Below, piece by piece: positions 1 to 13,900 of a stretch of 64,000 nt of DNA (its first letter is position 1; each line of letters opens with the position of its first letter). The translations under genes and the position numbers were made by a program. The notes beneath the pieces were generated by a model. It was not told where the DNA came from, did not search any database, and was given only the letters and a program-made list of their open reading frames with translations. Origin of the DNA: Scatophagus argus (Eukaryota; Chordata; Actinopteri; Scatophagidae). Location of the stretch: contig NC_058515.1 of assembly GCF_020382885.2 (NCBI RefSeq), forward strand, positions 9,035,223-9,099,222. The letters are read 5' to 3'.

Positions 1-2830
1 AAATTAAGACATAATAACCGTGCCTTTTCAACTTGTGACATGTTTTCTTCATTATATTTACTTGCTCAGCTCAGTATGCAAATTGGCTTCTGGCTCAACA
101 ATCAAATATAATTAAAATTTAAATATATTTATGCAAATATTTGGTTCGGATTAAACCCTGAGCTCTTTATCTATGCGTTAAAGGTCTGCAGATAATTTTA
201 AACTCACAGAAAGATGCACATTACCATCATATGAGGTTGCTTTGTTTCCGGCTATTCCGTCGAAGCAGCACGCCTGCTCTCGCTTTCGGCTGTGATGTTA
301 TTCATTGTATGCAGGGAAGCATCCTTTGCCTTACAGCAGCCATGGTAATTTTTCAGTCTGACGGGGTCCGCTGCACCTTCAACAACAGGCTCCATTTATG
401 TGCATTCACTCTGATCTGCACTTGACCTTCCTCAACAGGCGCAGTGACTAAAAAGTCTTTTTATGTGATCCCAGAGAAGTGTTGAGGAGAGCTAACAGTG
501 TCTCAGTCACGGCCCCTCAGGAAACAGTTTAAGACCTATAAACTCTTTCAAGGGATATTTAAAATGAAGAACTCAAATTTCTTTATGAAGCTGGAGTGCC
601 CCGGTGAACTTCTGTTCATGATGCGCATTCATATCGGGTAAGAGCAAGAAGGGAATGAAAATGAACCGAATGACCTCTCCAATAGTTAGACACGGCACAA
701 ACTTGAGATAATCTGTTACAATTTGATGCCTCTTTAGAGAGAGCGTGAAGTCAATCAAACTCATTAGACTGCATCACGGAATAATTATTAGCTCAAATGT
801 GAAGCTATAACCAACCGCTAACAGATGTCACTTTTAATTACTAATAATACAACAGGGAGAAACTATTAGCGGGAACTGATCATTGTGAGATATGAGGACT
901 GCGGGAGCTGCGTGCACCATCAGTGGAGGCCACGTAATCTTGTTTTGTGTAGAGGTCAACTTTGATGTACGCATGCAAACTCCAAGTGCTGACCTTTATG
1001 GAAAGAAGAGACAAAAGGATGGAGGAAAACAGATGCAAGATGGTTTGCAGTCAGTGGTGAGACAGGGGTTTGTGGTACAAATGTGTCTTATGAACTATGT
1101 TAACGTTGCACAAATTCATACTTTTACGTTAAACGGTCAAAGGACTGTGTGGAAATGTAAAAAGGGTTACTGATAGTGAGAAACATAATAGAAGTGTCAC
1201 TCAGCAGCAGCTCCTCCTCAGCTGTGTTGAGCGTTTTAATGTCTCTCAGCTCATTGTTTTGGTTTGATAGTCTGAAACATCACTTTTTGGTTCTCTCGCT
1301 GTTCCCATCAGCGTAACTCGCTGATGCAGTTCAGTTCAAAAAAGAAAGAAGGAGGTATTGTATTTATTAGTGAACAGAACATATATGGTCATATCTATTA
1401 TAGGAGTGACTCAAGCATTTTTTTTTCTGTGCTGGTTTTAATAAAGATGTTATAAAACAAATAAGCCCTGCTGATCAGCATCAAACACTTAGTAGTTTAT
1501 AAAGTTTGCTGTTTGTAATAATGTTGGTAATGTTTGAGCACGGTGGTTTATGTCGGCAATTTTGTACTGCTCATAGTTTTAACCATTAGTTAGAAGGGTT
1601 GTCATCCGATTGTTGGTTTACCTGATGCCTGTCAATACTGCCACAGTTTACTGTATATGATAACAGTAGTGTAATCATATTGCAAAGCAGTCACCTATAA
1701 TATGATATCTAGAGAAAAAAATACACACCAGTCTCTTAAAGGAACTATTCATATTTTAAATGTATCACCTGTGTCTGAGTCGTTTCAGTTTCACGCAGTA
1801 TTTTAGACAACAGATCAACAGAGTAAAATCTTTTTGTGGAGTGTGAGCCTTTTTTAGCATGCACACCTCAACGTACACGAGTGCCATCATTCAAATGTCA
1901 AACAGCCATAAACCTGTAAAATGCAAAGCTGCCAGGAAGCAGAAGAGTTAAAATGTCTGCAGTGAGGAAAGGATACGCGTGCACCTATCACTGACGGAAA
2001 ATACAGATTTTCAACTTTACCAACTTCCACCTGCACTTCATCACTCATCCCTGGATAATTTAGTTTAGATTTGTTCCAAATTGGTCTTAATGTAGTTCAG
2101 TGGTTTATATCAAGGAAATATTCACTTGATGTTTTACAGTACAGTACAACCTGCTTTGTGCTGATGCAGCTACAACAACTCCCTGCAGACTTCCAGCGTT
2201 ATGTTCTCAATATCTCCACCAAGTTTTGCTATAATCTGATGGAGGACAGACTGCTTTGTGATGTGTGGTTGTCTCCCTCTTTAAACAGAACCAATCGAGC
2301 TGAAGGGACTTTGCTCACCTTTGTGAAGCCTGAAATCCATTTGCTGTGACTCACGTTAATTTTGGCCGGTTGAGATGCTTCCTTCTGTTGAATGCAAAAG
2401 GTCTTAAACCTCCTTTTAATATTACTTTGATCTGACTAATTAGCAGCTAAATGCTCCACTATGATCACCGGCGAGCTCTTAACTTGGTCATATGCTGGGC
2501 AGGTAGTGCAACAGTGGGTTTATTTGAGCTTTTCTGTCAAAATGAGGTTTGTTTGAGCGAGATTTGTTTCCTATTACACATAGTAATCTGATATGTAAAT
2601 CCGTAAATTATGATTAAAACAGTGATTAGAGCACTTTTAAAGTAGCTGTAGGAACCCAAATACTTTAAATAAGCTAAGTGGCATCATTACAATAAAAATA
2701 AGAGCAGAGTTCACTTAGTTAAGATTCTCCCTCCTGCCAAAAGGGATTCCAGTATGAGATCTTCAAAGAAAACCCTTCTCTTTTTCTCCCTCTTCATGTT
2801 TTTCTCATCCCCTGCTTATGCTTCCCTTAG
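1..2830. other. Non-coding sequence upstream of first visible sgcz exon (probable intron)
   Basis: This AT-rich stretch has no reading frame that resembles a conserved protein. It lies just before the first recognisable sarcoglycan exon, so it is most likely the end of a large intron. I looked for the exons coding the sarcoglycan transmembrane segment and the following conserved block and saw neither. I also looked for the microRNA miR-383, which lies in a mammalian SGCZ intron, and did not see its mature sequence. Confidence 0.6.
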
Positions 2831-5800
2831 GACAGCTTGTTGGTCTTGCGGTCAGAAAAGAACGTAACGCTGAACGTCAGGAACAACCAAGGCCAGCTGA
2901 CCGGTCAGCTCACAGTGGGTGAGTGTTCAGTTCTTACTACCCTACACATTCGTCTGAGATGATAAATCATTTGCATTCGACAGCTGGCAGGAAACATGTA
3001 CTGTAACATCTCTGTCTCCATGTTCTGAAGGCTGAAGAAGCTGTTAGACGGGTTTATGTGTTCATATACACTTGGGTTCAACGTTTATTTCTCTTTCTAT
3101 GTACAATTTATTAAGAAATGATCTCAGATTAATTCATCCCTGAGCGTAAATTGCCCAATCAGTCTTATTTTATTAATGACTTTAATCAAGATTAGAGCAA
3201 CAATTCATCTTTAAATTCTCTCTAATCGTTTCTGTGCCTTCAAACAGGACTGTGTATTTTCATCCAGACACTAACCTTTGATGCGCTTATTAAAAGGACA
3301 ATGGATTCCTCTTATTATCATCAAGTTCAACCATCAGTCAGTCCAAATTACCAAAGTCATTTACATGATTAATGGCCACTGGAAAGCAAATGACCTGCTT
3401 ATTAACATTAATAGCTATTGATCTTAACCAACATAAGTTGAGAGTTGACGCTGATTTGACAAGACTGGTGATATGACACTTTTTGTTCATGCTTGACCTT
3501 CCTTTGAAAATTAGTGCCTGCTTTTGTAGAAAGTGCATTTTGTCTGAAATGAGATGAAACTTGGCGAGAATAATTAAATTCCCCTGCCGTCGTAGCCTGT
3601 GGATTAATGGAAGGGAGAGGAGGAGGAGATTGCGAGAAAGTGAGACGTTAAAAGTTTTTGCATGCCCATATGGAAACTCACCAAAGTCTGGAGAACTGGA
3701 ATTAATATTCCTCACCAGCGGAACAGATTACTGATTTGTCTTCATCCATTGTAAAAGCATGGCTGATCTAGCTTTGTTGGGTGCCTTTCATTTGCAGAGC
3801 AAAAGCAAGCACTCCTCCCAGCATTTCAGACTGCTAAGTCTTACATGGCCAAACAGAATTTCCCAAAGCTAATTTGCAAGGCCAGAAGAACACAAGGCAG
3901 CCGTTATTTGACAGTACAAGAACAAAACTGTTAGCTCTGGAGACTAGTAAAACTTTTTAGGTGGAAATTTGTTCCATAATCCTTTTCAATTATCAACCTG
4001 AAATATATGTTTCGTCTTGGAAATGTCCACAAAATAAACAATTATAAATAGGTTAAATTCCATTTAAATTTTTCTCTGACCTTGCTTAAGTGCAGTCCGT
4101 AGTGTTTGCAGTAGGAAGAAGCTCCAACCTGGAGGTGTTTCTCTGCAGGACCTGAAGCTGTGGAGGCCCAGTGTCAGCGGCTGGAGGTGCGAAGTAAAGA
4201 CGGAGGAAGACTGCTGTTCACTGCGAATGAGGAGGAGGTCAGCATGACAACTGAAAAACTCACCGTCACAGGTAAAATGTGCTGTGCACTGACGGCTGTG
4301 TAAATGTAAATCTGCGAAATTGAAATTACAGCAGACCGATTACTGATACATCAGGAAGGGAAAGGGACTTAAAAACAAACTTCATTACTTTGTGGTCACT
4401 TTGTTCCTCACTGTAAAGATACACAAACACTCCTTTTTGCTAGGTTAGCTAATGATCCATCTTGATGGTACAGATCACTTATAAGGTCGCCTTCTTGATG
4501 ATTCGGATTAGGTTTAGAGTTCATGTTAAAGTCAAATCTACTATTGAGAAATCTTGAGGTTTGTCCTTATTGTTTTGTTCGTCACAAACTAAAACGCGGC
4601 CTTCTTGCAAACAGGGTATTTGATGCATAGTATGCTTTGTTCTTTACGCCAGGCTCCGAAGGCGCCGTGTTCGGACATTCGGTAGAAACTCCCCTGATCC
4701 TGGCGAGGGCTTCTGAAGACCTTAAGTAAGTGCATTCACTCACTTTACAGAAGTTCATTAAAGCTTAATGTCACATGTTCATATCCTGTTCAATTAAAAT
4801 GAAGATCTTTAAATGATCATGACAAATGTTCCATGACATTTCAAAGTCGATGACTGTGCTGAGGGAAGAAAAAAAAAATGTAAGAAAGAAACACATGGCA
4901 GGAATCATTATTCACCAGTATCATTATTCTCAAGCACCCTCCTGTAAACTCGAGCATCTATTGGCTCGTTATCACACAAATTAAAAACTAGATTTGACCA
5001 TTATATTAATTTCACAGCCGAGGGGTGAGCTAATTTGTTAGTCAGGGATTGATTAAAGCACACAGAGAGAACGTGGAGAAAGTGGCTGAGGTTGAGATGC
5101 TTATTAGACTCGTACACGCCCATGCATGTGATCCCCACAGCTCTCCGCCTGAGGCTCTGAGCCCCGTGTCAGTCCATTAACGAGCTATAACGAGTTAGGT
5201 TTGTTGTCCACCTTAGTGGTCCTGAAGGGAGAGCTGGGATCAAAGTTGGCAGAAAAAGCAGTGTTCTGGCATCTAATTCCTCCACAGTGAGAGGAATACT
5301 GATGAGGTTCACTTTAAAGCAACACACACACACACACACACACACAGGCTCAGCTCAGGGGTGACCATCTGCAATGTGGTCGAAATCTTAACGAGAGGCA
5401 ACCGCAAGGAAGACAGTTAACAAAAAAAACCCCAACACATTTGCTTCGATGGGATTGAGACTTTCATCTATTTAAATGAATATTTGATCAAACATGTTTA
5501 ATTTACACATTCTCAGAGTTTGATTGTGTGGTCTACTGCATTTTCAAAAATCTGCAATTTCCTCACGCCGCTTCACAAAAGACCGCCTTCCTTCACTGAA
5601 ATATTTCCAAACAAGCAGATGTACAAACTGTACTGTCACAACTTGAAATAAATGCTGCTTTTATCTAAACCCAATTTATTTTCAAAACACCACGTCAAGG
5701 AATGTTTATAGTCACGCAGTCGTATTTAAAAAAAGCAAAGTGGAGAAATCATGTGGGTTATTAATGACATGAATTCAGGCCCAACATTTTTTTTTTTTTT

Positions 5801-8800
5801 TTAATCATTTTGGTTTTATGCGTCTATTTGTAGACTAATTGTGGCTTTCAACAAAATTTTGCCCATTTTAAACAGATCTGTTTTCTCATTTATCTCACTG
5901 AAACCACTCTGTGCATGCTATCTGTGCGTCCTTATGTTTTCTGGCTCTGAAGAACAGAATTTCTCTTTCAGAATTTTAAAATGATGTAATTTGTCTTAAT
6001 GCAGTGTAAGAAATCATAGCTTGGATGACTGATGATTTAAAGAAGCTTGTAAATTCCAAAAAAAAAAAAAAAGAAAAGTAAAGCAGGCTTTATAGGATTT
6101 AGAGTTAAAGCTAGGGGAAAAAAAACTGTATTTGCTAGAAAATGGTGCTTTCATATGGACCTTGTCTCTTCTAAGGCAGCCAGTCACACTCATCCTGTCT
6201 GGGTTGGTCAAAAGTTGGATGATAATATTTTTTTTCTTACAAAGCTGATGCCTAATTTCAGACCAGAGTTTTGAGTTCATCCACTGAAGGGCCTTTGTGG
6301 TTGTATAGCATTCAGTGGGCTGATGCTTCAGTTTGTGATCCATGAGCTAAAAATGAATTCCTTTAACCTGTCCTCAGTTGTATATACAGTATATAATGGA
6401 TGTGATGAGTTCAATGAAAAAGTGACTTCGTTCAATTTATTTGGAATCATTTTTGGAGTAATTTACGGGGAAAAAAAGATTAGAGAAAGCTTTGAAAAAA
6501 TAAGCATAAAGCTGGCAGTATGCTTTTTCAGGACTGCTGGTCAGATGGACAAATAAATAAAAATACATTTCAGTAGGGTCTGCCCGAAATGTACACAGTC
6601 CTCATATTTAATTAATAAATCTCTGTCTACGAGCATGATCGTACAACTGTAAACATTTGTCTTCCAACATGGTTGGAGGACCCGTCTTACAATCTAGTTC
6701 TCCTAATTCTGAAGATTATTCTTTATCCCTCTTTAATTTGATTTGACTGAAAGACCCAGTCACGATCTTGGAGCATAAAATCAGCACCAGTCTGTGACAA
6801 ATTGCTTTCCCTTCACTCGTTCCTTTTAATGGTACCAAAGCTGAACACTTTTTCATTATAAAGCGAGACAGTAAATTATGAGTCAGAATAGTCTGTTGAT
6901 TGATTACACGTGTGTAAATTTAATTTATCTTCTGATTCGATGACATCATACTGGTAATAATTAATAATTAGGGTCGCAGTATTAGAAAAGGCTGACTCTT
7001 GGTAAAATTAAAAACCCTTAGACGTTGACACACCCATTTTATCACAAAAATGTACAGATTTTTTTTTTCTTTTCCACTTTGCTGTATGACACTTAAGACG
7101 ATTCATGCTGTAAAGTAAACATGGAAGTTTCTTCTAAAACTCCAACATCTGTGTTCAAAGGAGCATCTTACTTTGCATTGTTTATACATGTGGCTCTGGG
7201 ACTCTTCAGCCAAACGTCTTTTCGAACCACTCGCCACCTGTTAAAATCTCTCCGGATGGTACAGATGCGGCTTAGCTCAACTCCACGTCGCCCTTCTTTC
7301 CTTCTTTAAAGAAATATCGTTCTCTTTGTGATGTGTTTTATTTCTCTGCAAGCCAGCGGTAATCTGGGAGAAGAACAGAGCTGAAAGGAAATCAAAGGAA
7401 CCCACCTGAGATCCTCCTTTTCTTTGAAGCACCTGTTCCTCTCCTCCCTGAGCGCTTTATCTGTGTACACTTGCACTCAAGTTTGTCTTCGTTTGTCATC
7501 ATCATTCCGCTCCTGAATAATTGAATATACACGGTATAATAATTCCATTGGTGTTTTAGGTACATATTTTACATTTTGTGATTTAAAGATTGCTGGTGCA
7601 TTTAATTGTCAATAAGTGGACTTGATGGTATGCATGCACAGGTTTATATTTCCACTTCTTTTGCACAAGATCAACTAAGTGAAATTGAAGAGGGACTTAC
7701 AGGTGTAATGAGGAAGATCAGGAATCCTTTCGCAGCTGTGTAGTTCACTCAAGTGCTCGTTTAAAAGATTTAAAGAGGTACTTCATACTCTAACATGCTT
7801 TTTTTAAAATTTCAAAGTAAATTATAAATCTGGACTTTGATGAAACACATAAATGTTGGTGTTATAACCGACATTTCTTTTCAAAGTTATAAAGAAATTT
7901 GTCAATTTGTAGGTCAAACGCACACCATGTATTTACGGCATGAAATTTATAATTTAAAAAAAAAAAATGTTAACACCCTCTAATCCATGGCGGGCAGGAG
8001 AGTCTGTGAAACAGAGTTGATTTTTCAAAAATAGGCTGATCAAGACCCATCTTTCACAGGAAATTCCGCTCTATAATTCTAACCCTCTATTTAGTATTTT
8101 TCAATTTTGGTGCCAGCGTTTGGGCTTGTGGTTTTGACGACTGTAGAAGCACCAGCTGACTGCATTCTTTCCCTTGATGACGATCCCACAGTAAACAGCA
8201 GGGCCAGTGGCTATGTACTGACACTTCCCCACAGACAGATACACTCATGACAGTTTCTTGTGTCTGCAGATAGCAGCATTAGCGGTGTAAAATATAATTA
8301 CTGCACTGAAATATAATTATAGCAGCACAAGGTGTGTGAAATGTAGAGCCACAGCTAATAATTATTGCCTCCTCTATTAATCAATCAGTTACAATGACTA
8401 ATTTCCCAACCCCAAGGTGATGTCTTCAAACAGTCTAAAAAGCCAGAATCTTGAATTTTCTGCTGATTAATTTTGACTAATAGTTCCAGCTTCAGTAAAC
8501 TGTGTATCTTCTAATGCAAAGACACTAGTGCAGAATGTAACGCTGTTGAGAAGTTTGAGTCTTAGTCCATTAGCTGTTTATGTTGCCTGTGGTTTCTTTT
8601 ACTCCTCAGTCCATCTTCTCTGTCAGGCGTATGCCTCCAAAAAAACGAGAAAAAGTGTCCATGTTTGGTGACGGATGGATAATTACACTTGTGCTGAGAA
8701 GTGCTGAGGAGCTAACAGGAACACAGGCCTTGATGCTGAGGTCTCTTAAACAAAGACAGTGTACTTACTAAAGAGGATAAAGTCCTGCAGTGGAGACGTG

Positions 8801-11800
8801 TCAGTTTGTCATGTCCTGCTCTCTGCTCACAGCCTCATTACCTTTCAGTCATAGTTCTTGTCAGGCTCGGATCAGCTCCTTCACCTGACAGTCACCTCCG
8901 GAGTCCAGCCTCGCTGTCAAAATACCCTCGGGTGCTTAGTTTTGAGGACAGAAATCATTGTTAATTACAGGAAATTTGAGTCTGCTGGCTGCCCATGCAG
9001 TTTTGATAACAGCAGGCCTAAATAGGAAAATCATTTTCATTCATCATTTTGTATCTAAGTCTGGAGGATGGTGTTCTGATTCATGGTGCACATGCCCCAA
9101 ATCCATCTGAGCAGACAGGGAAGCTCTGTGTAATATTACTCTTAATAAAGCTGCGATGTAGTACAGTTCACTGTGATACTTGTGTTGTTTAGTGTGTTCA
9201 CATTCAGGGAGTCTATTCTCTTGACGTGCATGGACGACAGATGGTACACGGACGTCTGATCAGCGCAACAAAAAAACCTCTTGGTCTCATTCGTGTCAAG
9301 AACAAACTTTTTCTTTTCTCCTTGCTGTAAACAAAACTGCTGCTTGAAACACACACGGGAATCTGGAGTGAGATGTCTGACATTAAGAATCAAAGGCAGG
9401 CCAGACAGGATTTGAAGGCGCTTGACTATTTTACAGAGCAGACATCACATGGCACATTTCTCAGCCTGGAATCAGAGAGCAGGAAAACAGCTTTTCGTTT
9501 GATTTTCTCTACAACTTTCTGTTACTGGAGATCTTCTCCTCTTCAGGTTTTAAGTCTGTTTGCACTGCGGCCAGCCGCATGCTCTGCTCTTGATCCGAGC
9601 AGCTTTCAGGACAGTCTCTGCAGTAGCTGTGTCCACACCAGAGTGACAGGTTCATTAAGAAGATAAAGACAGTACAGAACAACTCTTCTTGGTCCCACTT
9701 AGCTTGGGTCAGACTTTTCTTTCACCAGTTTGTTGAGGTTGAGATGTAGTGCAGCAGGAGTGTGTTCTTCTTTTTATTCTAGTTTTGACTCCTCTTTGAT
9801 AGTTCTTTGTTTTTGTGGTAGTCTTATTGGTCATGTACAGCATCACTGTGTTTGTTGCACTATTTTGCACACATACTTTTTATATTTATTTTATGTTTAT
9901 TTTTGTATTCTAGATCTATTTTTATGGCCTGCAGATTCCAAATCTTGGATGGAGCAACTAACCAATAAATAATAACATTAATTACTGGTTTTAAAATCTG
10001 TCACTATTACACAAGGTTCAGGTGACCAGGAAAGTTAATGGTAGTAAACTACCTGATCTGTATGTGCAGGAACTCGATCCTGCAGCTGCACAGGTTCTGG
10101 CTCCAAATGACATCATCGGCGCAAGATGGCAGCACTCATAACCAGGACATTTTGGCTTCATTTTTGTTCCATGGGAAGAAGTAGAGACGCGTTGTCTTTA
10201 TATATGTCAACGAAAGAGAAACACAAAAATGCTTGTTTTATATAGAGCATTAAGACAAGATATAAAGGACACAATGCAGTGGAAAAAATACACATGATTC
10301 TGGTTATTTGAAATCGTAAAAGATAAAAAATAAGCAAACACTGAATAAAATAGAATAAACAAAGATAAAAATTAGATTATCTAGCTTTGTCGCTTGATGC
10401 CATTGCAAAGGTAGTTTTACTCAGGCACTGTATTTCTTTGGTGCCATGTCAGCAAGATTTGGGAGTACCCCCACCAACACCATCACCACCCGCCTTCCTT
10501 TTCAGGGGCTTCTGCTAGTCTATTGAGAGACTCTAAGTGATAGTGACATATAAAACTAAATTCGACTTTCACCTTTGGAATCTCCTCAGCAGCCAGAGTA
10601 AATATGCTGTATTTAACCCAGCCTCAGAGATGGCCAACAGCACACTGCAAGACCCAGTGTGCCGTCGTCCACAGCTTTGCGATATGGTGACCTTTCCGTG
10701 GATGTAAAGGTCATCCTTAACACAGCGAGAAAAGTAGCAGATATGACAAACGCCACATAGGTTATCTGTACTGAAGGCTTTACATATCGGAGTTTTCTGG
10801 ATGGAGCCAGAAGCCTTGAAATATTCTGCTAACAAGGAGCTTCTTGGTACTGAGGAGGATGGAGCCTCATTCATTAGTTAACATCAAAGCTGCCCAGTTC
10901 ATTTAAGTGTCTCAGCGGGTAAGAAATTCACAGGTCCCACAGTTTTATAACATTTTCCTAGAAGCGATACGTAGTGTAACTGTTGATTCTTGAGAAGGTC
11001 CCTGAAAAGAAGAGGAATGTAGTTTTTCATGAATTAGTATCAACTGGTGAGTGGATAGGAGGTCAGATGGACATGCAAAAATGACAGAACATGTAAAATT
11101 AAGTGATAATCAGCTTCTGTTGTCACAACATCACACAACATGGGACACGGCATTTACATTATTAACACGACATTTATCAGTAGCTGAAGTCTGTCTTATT
11201 GTCATGTGTTCAAATTTCCATTTTCCTGAGGCCGTCAAAGGACTTTTTGTCCATTTTGGCTTCAGAGATGAGGTTCGGAAACAGCAGCTGAAAAGTGAAT
11301 TTAACGTTTTAGTCAAATTTCACACTTTTCATATATTTTATATTAGATTAACATGAACTTAAATAGTACCGTTTACCAGTCAGAGCCTCAGTTGGAGCCT
11401 CAGGAACAAGACCATAAGATTGTACGTGAAAATGGAAGCAGCTGGGGATGGTCATAAAAACCTATGAGACATTTTTAATTTAATTTAAAGTCACTGAATA
11501 CTTTATTTTGGACTGCGTCTGAAACAAGCACTCATGGAAATTGAGCACTTTGTCTTTTGGCCGAATTGCACAATCTATACTACGTGCAACGGTTGATGAC
11601 AGAACTGCTTTGAATGAAAATATCACACAGTGATCACGTATCACTAACTTGTGCAGCTCAGTGTGAATGGCTCTTTTGATGATTCGTCTCTTCAAGCCAT
11701 GGATAATCAGGGACGTGAGATCATTTCTTGTTGCTTATCCATAATAAATAATCATATTCACTCTGAAAGTCAGCATAATAGGTGAACTGAGTTAAATCTC

Positions 11801-13900
11801 AAATAAAAGCCGTGGAAGAGTAAAACGAAGACGTATACTTTCTATTTCTGCAGGTTCAGGACACAAACAGTTGCAGGTCAAAGGCACATTTCACATATCC
11901 TCTCCAAACAGTATCTACTGAAAGCTGGTTTAAAGTCAAAGAGGCTTTTCACATGCAGATGAAATTCATTTTCTTTTCTTTTTTTTTTCTCCCTTATTCC
12001 AATAGCGCATAATCCGAAATGTGTGTCACTTTCAGAGGGTGTGGAGATTTAAGCGATTTCAAGACGGCTCCCTAAAGTCTTCCATTTAAAATTCATTGAA
12101 AAACAGATTTGGGGAAGATGGGGGGAGAAAATCAATTTGAAACGGTTATGAGTTATGAAAACAAATTCCACATTGATTGGCTCTCACACTTATCTCTTCC
12201 CATGTAAACAAATAGTCCACGGGAGAAAAATGCAAATTGCATTAGCCTCAGTGTTGCTGAAGGTCAAAATCAGCTGATATAATTATGGGCTGTTTAGGAG
12301 CCATACAGGATTAGAATAATGACAAGAGCTGCTTAGACATGACCAGCAGCTTTCATATTCCACAGGTGGAGAGGTGGTTGTTATAACCAACACTCTAAAT
12401 ATATTAATGCAACGACAGTCAAACAGAAATCAATCAGTGAGCCGTTTTTCCCCCCAAACGTGAGAGATTTTGACTCATTTTTTAAATGCCTCTCTGCCTT
12501 GGGTCTGTGGTAAACAAATAATACATCTGAATTCTATCAACCTGCCCTAAACAAGTAATTACATAGGGATATTCATAAACTATGAACTGAATAACAATCA
12601 ATTTAACCTTGACTGCATCGTTGTGTCCTCGACTATGAAATTATTTTGAAAGGCAAAGTTGTAATAATGCAAAAGTATAAACAAAAATAATAGATGAGTT
12701 CAATAAAAATATGAGCCTGCGCTTGTCTTCTCTTATCAGGCTGGAGTCTCCAACACGGACCCTGACCATGGAGGCTCCCAGAGGGGTGGAAGTGAACGCA
12801 GCCAAGGGGCCGCTGAAGGTCAGCGGTCGAAAAGACCTACAGCTGGAGTCCACAGAGGGAGAGGTGAGGAAGTTAAGTTATTTTGGGAGTCGAGAGTCCC
12901 TACGTCATGACCTTTATTTTAATTCTAATTTATCTTTTATGTCCACAGAGTTGGTGCGTGAGATGGAAGCTATTTTGGTGTTTTTCTTAACAGTCTCCCT
13001 CCTTGTTGTTTAGGATACCCTGTGGAGTTTTATTTTAAACAAATGTTACATTTACATTTAAGTGTTTTCCCACAATGCTCTAAAATGTGTCACTCTGTTG
13101 TTATCTTAAAAAAATGTGCTGAATGCATGATATATATTTTTTTTATTATTTGTGTTATATCCTGCATTCTCCACCTCCATTTTTACTTGCTAGCGGTCGT
13201 TTTCTTTGTGGCCACATTGCTACATTGCCTTGCACATGAGCGCCACCAGCTGTAGATCAGCGCGATAGCATGTCATAGTAGTGTATTGCTTTGTGTTTTA
13301 TTCTTTACAGCAAGAACTTGGCACCTCTGAGTACTTCATTGTGAACCAAATCACAAAATTGGACAAATGTAAAATTTTACCAAGGCCACAGTCAAAGTCA
13401 ATAGAATTCACCATTAAGGCGACATGAATGTCAATGCCACCTCACCAGCCACACGACCAGCATGACTAAAAATTGGCAATTTGTGCTCCAAATCAGATTA
13501 TTTAATAGAGAGATTGAGTTCTTCCTTCACTGCTTATCCTAACTCATCAGATCAGTACTGCTGTATTTCACTCCACCTGTCACATTGTATTTACTGATTG
13601 CATCAATGTCATTTATCAGTCCCAGCTGCTAATACATCACTCAAAGGCACCTCTGGCAATGTCATCTGAATGACAACCCAACATGTCTCCTCATGTTTTT
13701 CCTACCAGATACTTTTAGACGCCAACACCATTCAGCTGGGTGGTCTCCCACTCGGCGTCTACTCGGCATCACCCACTCAGGCCTTCCAGGAACAGGCCGT
13801 ATACGAGGTGTGCGTCTGCCCCAGCGGTAAGATCTACCTCTCTCCGGCAGAGAGCAGCTCCACCTGCCAGGCCATGAGCAATATCTGCCTCTGGAGCTGA
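2831..13900 (+). CDS. sgcz: Zeta-sarcoglycan, C-terminal five exons (partial)
   Basis: Coding exons are 2831-2918, 4149-4271, 4653-4725, 12740-12863 and 13709-13900 (TGA stop). They join in phase with GT-AG boundaries and give 199 residues, against about 300 for the whole family member. Sarcoglycans are type II glycoproteins of the dystrophin-associated complex at the muscle and neural cell surface; this part is the extracellular region. Visible marks are NVTLNVRN (a glycosylation sequon), GQLTGQLTVG, EAVEAQCQRLEVRS, FGHSVETP, LESPTRTLTMEAPRGV and the terminal four-cysteine cluster YEVCVCPSGK...STCQAMSNICLWS. The ending NICLWS fits zeta; as I recall, gamma and delta end in ICL or VCL. The cytoplasmic and membrane exons must lie upstream of the window. 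The intron before the fourth visible exon is 8 kb, while the others are 0.4-1.2 kb. Gene identity is strong; the choice of zeta over another paralogue rests mainly on the C-terminus. Confidence 0.9.
4726..12739 (+). other. Large sgcz intron
   Basis: About 8 kb between a GTAAGT donor and a polypyrimidine-CAG acceptor. It contains many short open frames but none with a recognisable domain or sensible splice partners. It holds a (CA)n tract at 5322-5346 and homopolymer runs near 5788, 6059 and 7060. No RNA gene was recognised. Confidence 0.7.
5322..5346. repeat. (CA)n microsatellite
   Basis: Uninterrupted CA dinucleotide run of about 12 units inside the large sgcz intron. Confidence 0.95.

Noticed and set aside
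892..1173. 93-codon plus-strand frame considered as an N-terminal sgcz exon
   Set aside because: It does not contain the sarcoglycan membrane segment or the conserved block that follows it.
3338..3715. 125-codon minus-strand frame in the first sgcz intron of the window
   Set aside because: No recognisable family, no plausible splice partners, and typical chance-frame composition.
7681..7740. AGATCAGGAATCC considered as miR-383, which is intronic in mammalian SGCZ
   Set aside because: Only the first few bases resemble the seed, and I could not see a convincing hairpin partner.
10080..10260. Possible dispersed repeat around GCGCAAGATGGCAGC
   Set aside because: The text recalls a fish repeat fragment, but no ends or second copy could be seen, so it is not listed as a feature.
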